A stretch of DNA of 45,017 nucleotides from contig JAHEHU010000001.1 in the NCBI GenBank assembly GCA_024639765.1, forward strand, positions 78,303-123,319, written 5' to 3'. Numbering within the stretch: the stretch's first letter is position 1; each line of letters begins with the position of its first letter. The notes beneath the pieces were generated by a model. That model did not search any database. It saw nothing but the letters and a program-made list of their open reading frames with translations, and had not been told where the DNA came from. The DNA is from Eudoraea sp. Its GTDB lineage: Bacteria > Bacteroidota > Bacteroidia > Flavobacteriales > Flavobacteriaceae. The position numbers and the translations under genes are program-made. This document shows positions 42,846 to 45,017 of the stretch, one piece after another.

Positions 42846-43715
42846 ATGTCTTCAGGATTTTTTGCGGTTTTAGATGATGTGGCAACACTATTAGACGATG
42901 TTGCGAGCATGAGCAAAGTAGCTACCGAAAAGACCGCAGGTATTCTTGGAGATGATCTGGCCGTGAATGCTGAAAAAGCATCTGGTTTTGTTTCTAAACG
43001 AGAACTACCCGTGCTATGGGCCATCACCAAAGGATCGTTTTTGAATAAGATCATTATTCTTCCAATTGCGTTCCTGTTGAGCGCCTTTCTGCCATGGGCG
43101 GTGACCCTTATCCTTGTTTTAGGTGGCTTATATCTTGCCTTTGAAGGTGCCGAAAAGATATACGAATTCTTCGTGCCCCATGCCCTGCCTCACATACCCG
43201 CCGATCTTGCAATAAAGAGTAAAAGTGAAATACTGGAAATGGAAAAAACAAAGATAAAGTCGGCTATTGTAACCGATTTTATCTTGTCTATTGAAATTGT
43301 CATCATAGCCCTGGGAACGGTTCTCAACGAACCTTTAACCACTCAAATTATTGTGGTTTCCCTGATCGCACTTTTAGCCACCGTAGGGGTGTACGGTATT
43401 GTGGCACTCATAGTGCGTATGGATGAATTCGGAACCCGTTTGATAGCCATGAACGACCATGAAAACAGTATCTCGGATATAATAGGTAGATTTTTTGTGA
43501 ACGCCCTCCCATTGGTTATCAAATCACTATCCGTAATTGGGACCATCGCCTTACTTCTCGTCTCTGGTGGGATCTTTGTACACAACCTGTCATTTCTCCA
43601 CAACCCTTTTCCTGCAGTTCCGGATTTGATCTTTGAATTTGGTGTTGGACTTCTCGCCGGATTCATAGTTTTTCTGGTGTATAAAGGAGGTAGGAAACTT
43701 TTTAAAATACACTGA
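42846..43715 (+). CDS. DUF808 family inner-membrane protein (YedI-like)
   Basis: A 289-residue polytopic membrane protein of the DUF808 (YedI/MutK-like) family, function unknown. It begins MSSGFFAVLDDVATLLDDVASMSKVATEKTAGILGDDLAVNA, the near-invariant family N-terminus, and has about six hydrophobic helices. These include ILPIAFLLSAFLPWAVTLILVLGGLYLAFEGAEKI and VYGIVALIVRMDEFG. The ATG at 42846 fits the family start; an in-frame TTG seven codons upstream is possible. It is transcribed from its own promoter. The gene ends about 145 bases before the PspC-DUF2339 gene. Confidence 0.93.
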   Translation: MSSGFFAVLDDVATLLDDVASMSKVATEKTAGILGDDLAVNAEKASGFVSKRELPVLWAITKGSFLNKIIILPIAFLLSAFLPWAVTLILVLGGLYLAFEGAEKIYEFFVPHALPHIPADLAIKSKSEILEMEKTKIKSAIVTDFILSIEIVIIALGTVLNEPLTTQIIVVSLIALLATVGVYGIVALIVRMDEFGTRLIAMNDHENSISDIIGRFFVNALPLVIKSLSVIGTIALLLVSGGIFVHNLSFLHNPFPAVPDLIFEFGVGLLAGFIVFLVYKGGRKLFKIH

Positions 43716-43861
43716 AAATACCTTCTCGGAAATAGTTGCCCAACCAAGGATATTCCTTATTCCCCGCTTCCGTGAATAAAAAATACCTGTAACTATTAAT
43801 ACCTTACCTTTAATCAAAATCTACCCAATCCAGCACATTGATTGGAGGACCAGCCTACCCT

Positions 43862-45017
43862 ATGGAAGATCAAAACAAAAAAATAGCAGCCCTCTTAGAA
43901 AAATTAGAGATTTTAAAAGGGGTACACTCCCATTTTGCCGAAGAGATAGCCGCCATACGAAAAGAGCTCACAGACCTAAAACAGGCATCCCAGGAGGAGA
44001 CGACTCCAATACAGGAACCCCTTGTTGAAGCCCCTGTGGAGACCCCGATAGTTAAAGAAGCGCAGGAGGTTCACAAAGAAGTGCTTCCAGAGGAAACAGC
44101 TGAAGCGCCTGCCGCTCGTCCTTCTAAATTAGTGCGGGATACAGATCAAAAGATCCTGGGAGGCGTTTGTGCCGGGATGGCAAAACATTACGGGATCAAC
44201 CTATTCCTGATACGATTTCTCTGGGTGCTCTTCTCCCTGTTCTTTTGTGTAGGAATCCTTGTCTATGTGGTCCTCTGGGCCAGCTTACCAAAAGGGGAGA
44301 TGACCTATAAAACCATCACTCCTGAGGTTGCTGCCCCCACAATGCAAACCACCTCAACACCACGGCCCACAAGTCCTGAAAGACCAGGGGTAGATCTTGA
44401 AAAATACATAGGGGAGAACCTTATAAGCAAAATAGGAATTGCGGTACTGGTCATTGGTGTAGGCATTGGCGCCAAATACTCAATAGACAATGATCTGATT
44501 AGTCCGGCAGTTCGGATCATCCTTGGCTATACTATGGGTGCCGCCCTCCTGCTCATAGGGCAACGACTAAGAACCAAGTATGAGAATTTTAGTGCCGTGC
44601 TGGTCAGCGGAGCCATGGCCATCTTTTATTTTATGACCTTTGCGGCCTACTCCTTTTACGACATGCTGTCTCCTGTTACGGCCTTTGTCATCATGGTATT
44701 TGTAACGGTGGCCGCAGTGGGGGCTGCCTTGAATTACAACAAACAGCTTATAGCCCATATTGGGCTGGCAGGTGCCTATGCCATCCCTTTTTTACTAAGT
44801 GAAGGAAAAGGGGAGGTGCTCATCCTTTTCAGTTATATGGCCATCATCAACATAGGGATACTGGTAGTGGCCTTTAAAAAATACTGGAAACCACTCTACC
44901 TGGTAGCCTTCTTTCTTACCTGGCTCATTGTGATTAGTTGGTACAGTTTTAACTACGAGTATTCTGAACATTTCGGCATTGTCTTTGGCTTTGGCTTTGT
45001 ATTTTTTGTCCTCTTTT
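43862..45017 (+). CDS. PspC-DUF2339 fusion membrane protein, truncated by the window
   Basis: A reading frame open to the right edge, 385 codons seen. Residues 1-80 form a coiled-coil-like, then Glu/Pro-rich segment (AALLEKLEILKG, then PVETPIVKEA). A PspC domain follows (DQKILGGVCAGMAKHYGI with the helix FLIRFLWVLFSLFFCVGILVYVVLW, about 98-140). The rest is a series of membrane helices starting LISKIGIAVLVIGVGIGAKYSID, the pattern of DUF2339, which is usually about 800-1000 residues with many helices. The fusion links an envelope-stress-type domain to an uncharacterised membrane protein. The end is outside the window. Confidence 0.85.
   Translation, partial: MEDQNKKIAALLEKLEILKGVHSHFAEEIAAIRKELTDLKQASQEETTPIQEPLVEAPVETPIVKEAQEVHKEVLPEETAEAPAARPSKLVRDTDQKILGGVCAGMAKHYGINLFLIRFLWVLFSLFFCVGILVYVVLWASLPKGEMTYKTITPEVAAPTMQTTSTPRPTSPERPGVDLEKYIGENLISKIGIAVLVIGVGIGAKYSIDNDLISPAVRIILGYTMGAALLLIGQRLRTKYENFSAVLVSGAMAIFYFMTFAAYSFYDMLSPVTAFVIMVFVTVAAVGAALNYNKQLIAHIGLAGAYAIPFLLSEGKGEVLILFSYMAIINIGILVVAFKKYWKPLYLVAFFLTWLIVISWYSFNYEYSEHFGIVFGFGFVFFVLF

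Noticed and set aside
1-45017. CRISPR array, tRNA, rRNA, phage or transposon genes.
   Set aside because: No regularly spaced repeats, no cloverleaf-like or rRNA-like segments and no integrase, transposase or phage structural motifs were seen in reading both strands. Small structured RNAs could be missed without a covariance search.

Overview
The window looks like a chromosomal segment of a marine-type member of the Flavobacteriaceae (Bacteroidota). This rests on gene content (DUF177-rpmF next to fabH-accB-accC, DUF6090 proteins, many lipoproteins with a Cys within about 25 residues of the start, SusCD-independent sugar genes, S9 peptidases). It also rests on promoters of the Bacteroidota form TTG / TAnnTTTG with a 17-23 base spacer, and on the scarcity of Shine-Dalgarno sequences. 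I see no rRNA, tRNA, CRISPR array, insertion sequence or phage gene. The last gene runs off the right edge.

Layout. 0-7 kb: asd (lysine/threonine/methionine precursor synthesis), a lipoprotein prolyl oligopeptidase, an orphan ABC ATPase, a convergent GntP permease and an FAD amine/amino-acid oxidase-like protein. 7-12.8 kb: a housekeeping block for fatty-acid, ribosome and cofactor synthesis, with accC, accB, fabH, rpmF, a DUF177 protein and pdxA on the minus strand, and ribE on the plus strand. 12.9-19 kb: a tight five-gene minus-strand operon (esterase, canonical ATP-grasp enzyme with a histone-H1-like tail, GCS2 carboxylate-amine ligase, class-I glutamine amidotransferase, permuted ATP-grasp enzyme), with a second esterase divergent from it. 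This looks like an uncharacterised amide/peptide-ligation pathway and is the best candidate for an undescribed system. 19-25.3 kb: a sodium/solute symporter with a NagX-like membrane acyltransferase, a TauE/SafE exporter, an MltF-like lytic transglycosylase and a secreted protein with a possible CotH-like kinase core.

25.4-31.6 kb: two very small membrane proteins, a haem-binding c-type protein, a GH3 glycosidase lipoprotein transcribed after a sugar-isomerase-like TIM-barrel lipoprotein, and a YiiX-like papain-fold lipid or peptide hydrolase. 31.8-38.8 kb: a large S9 peptidase, divergent from a four-gene overlapping operon (GMC oxidoreductase, Gfo/Idh/MocA oxidoreductase, gluconate-2-dehydrogenase subunit-3-like protein, NagB-like isomerase/deaminase). 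That operon fits periplasmic sugar oxidation followed by cytoplasmic handling. 38.8-45 kb: an accessory, AT-rich stretch with three paralogous DUF6090 single-pass membrane proteins (constant N-terminus, divergent C-terminus), a small lipoprotein between two of them, a DUF808 membrane protein and the start of a PspC-DUF2339 polytopic protein.

All function calls come from reading translated sequence and motifs by eye. No database search was run.
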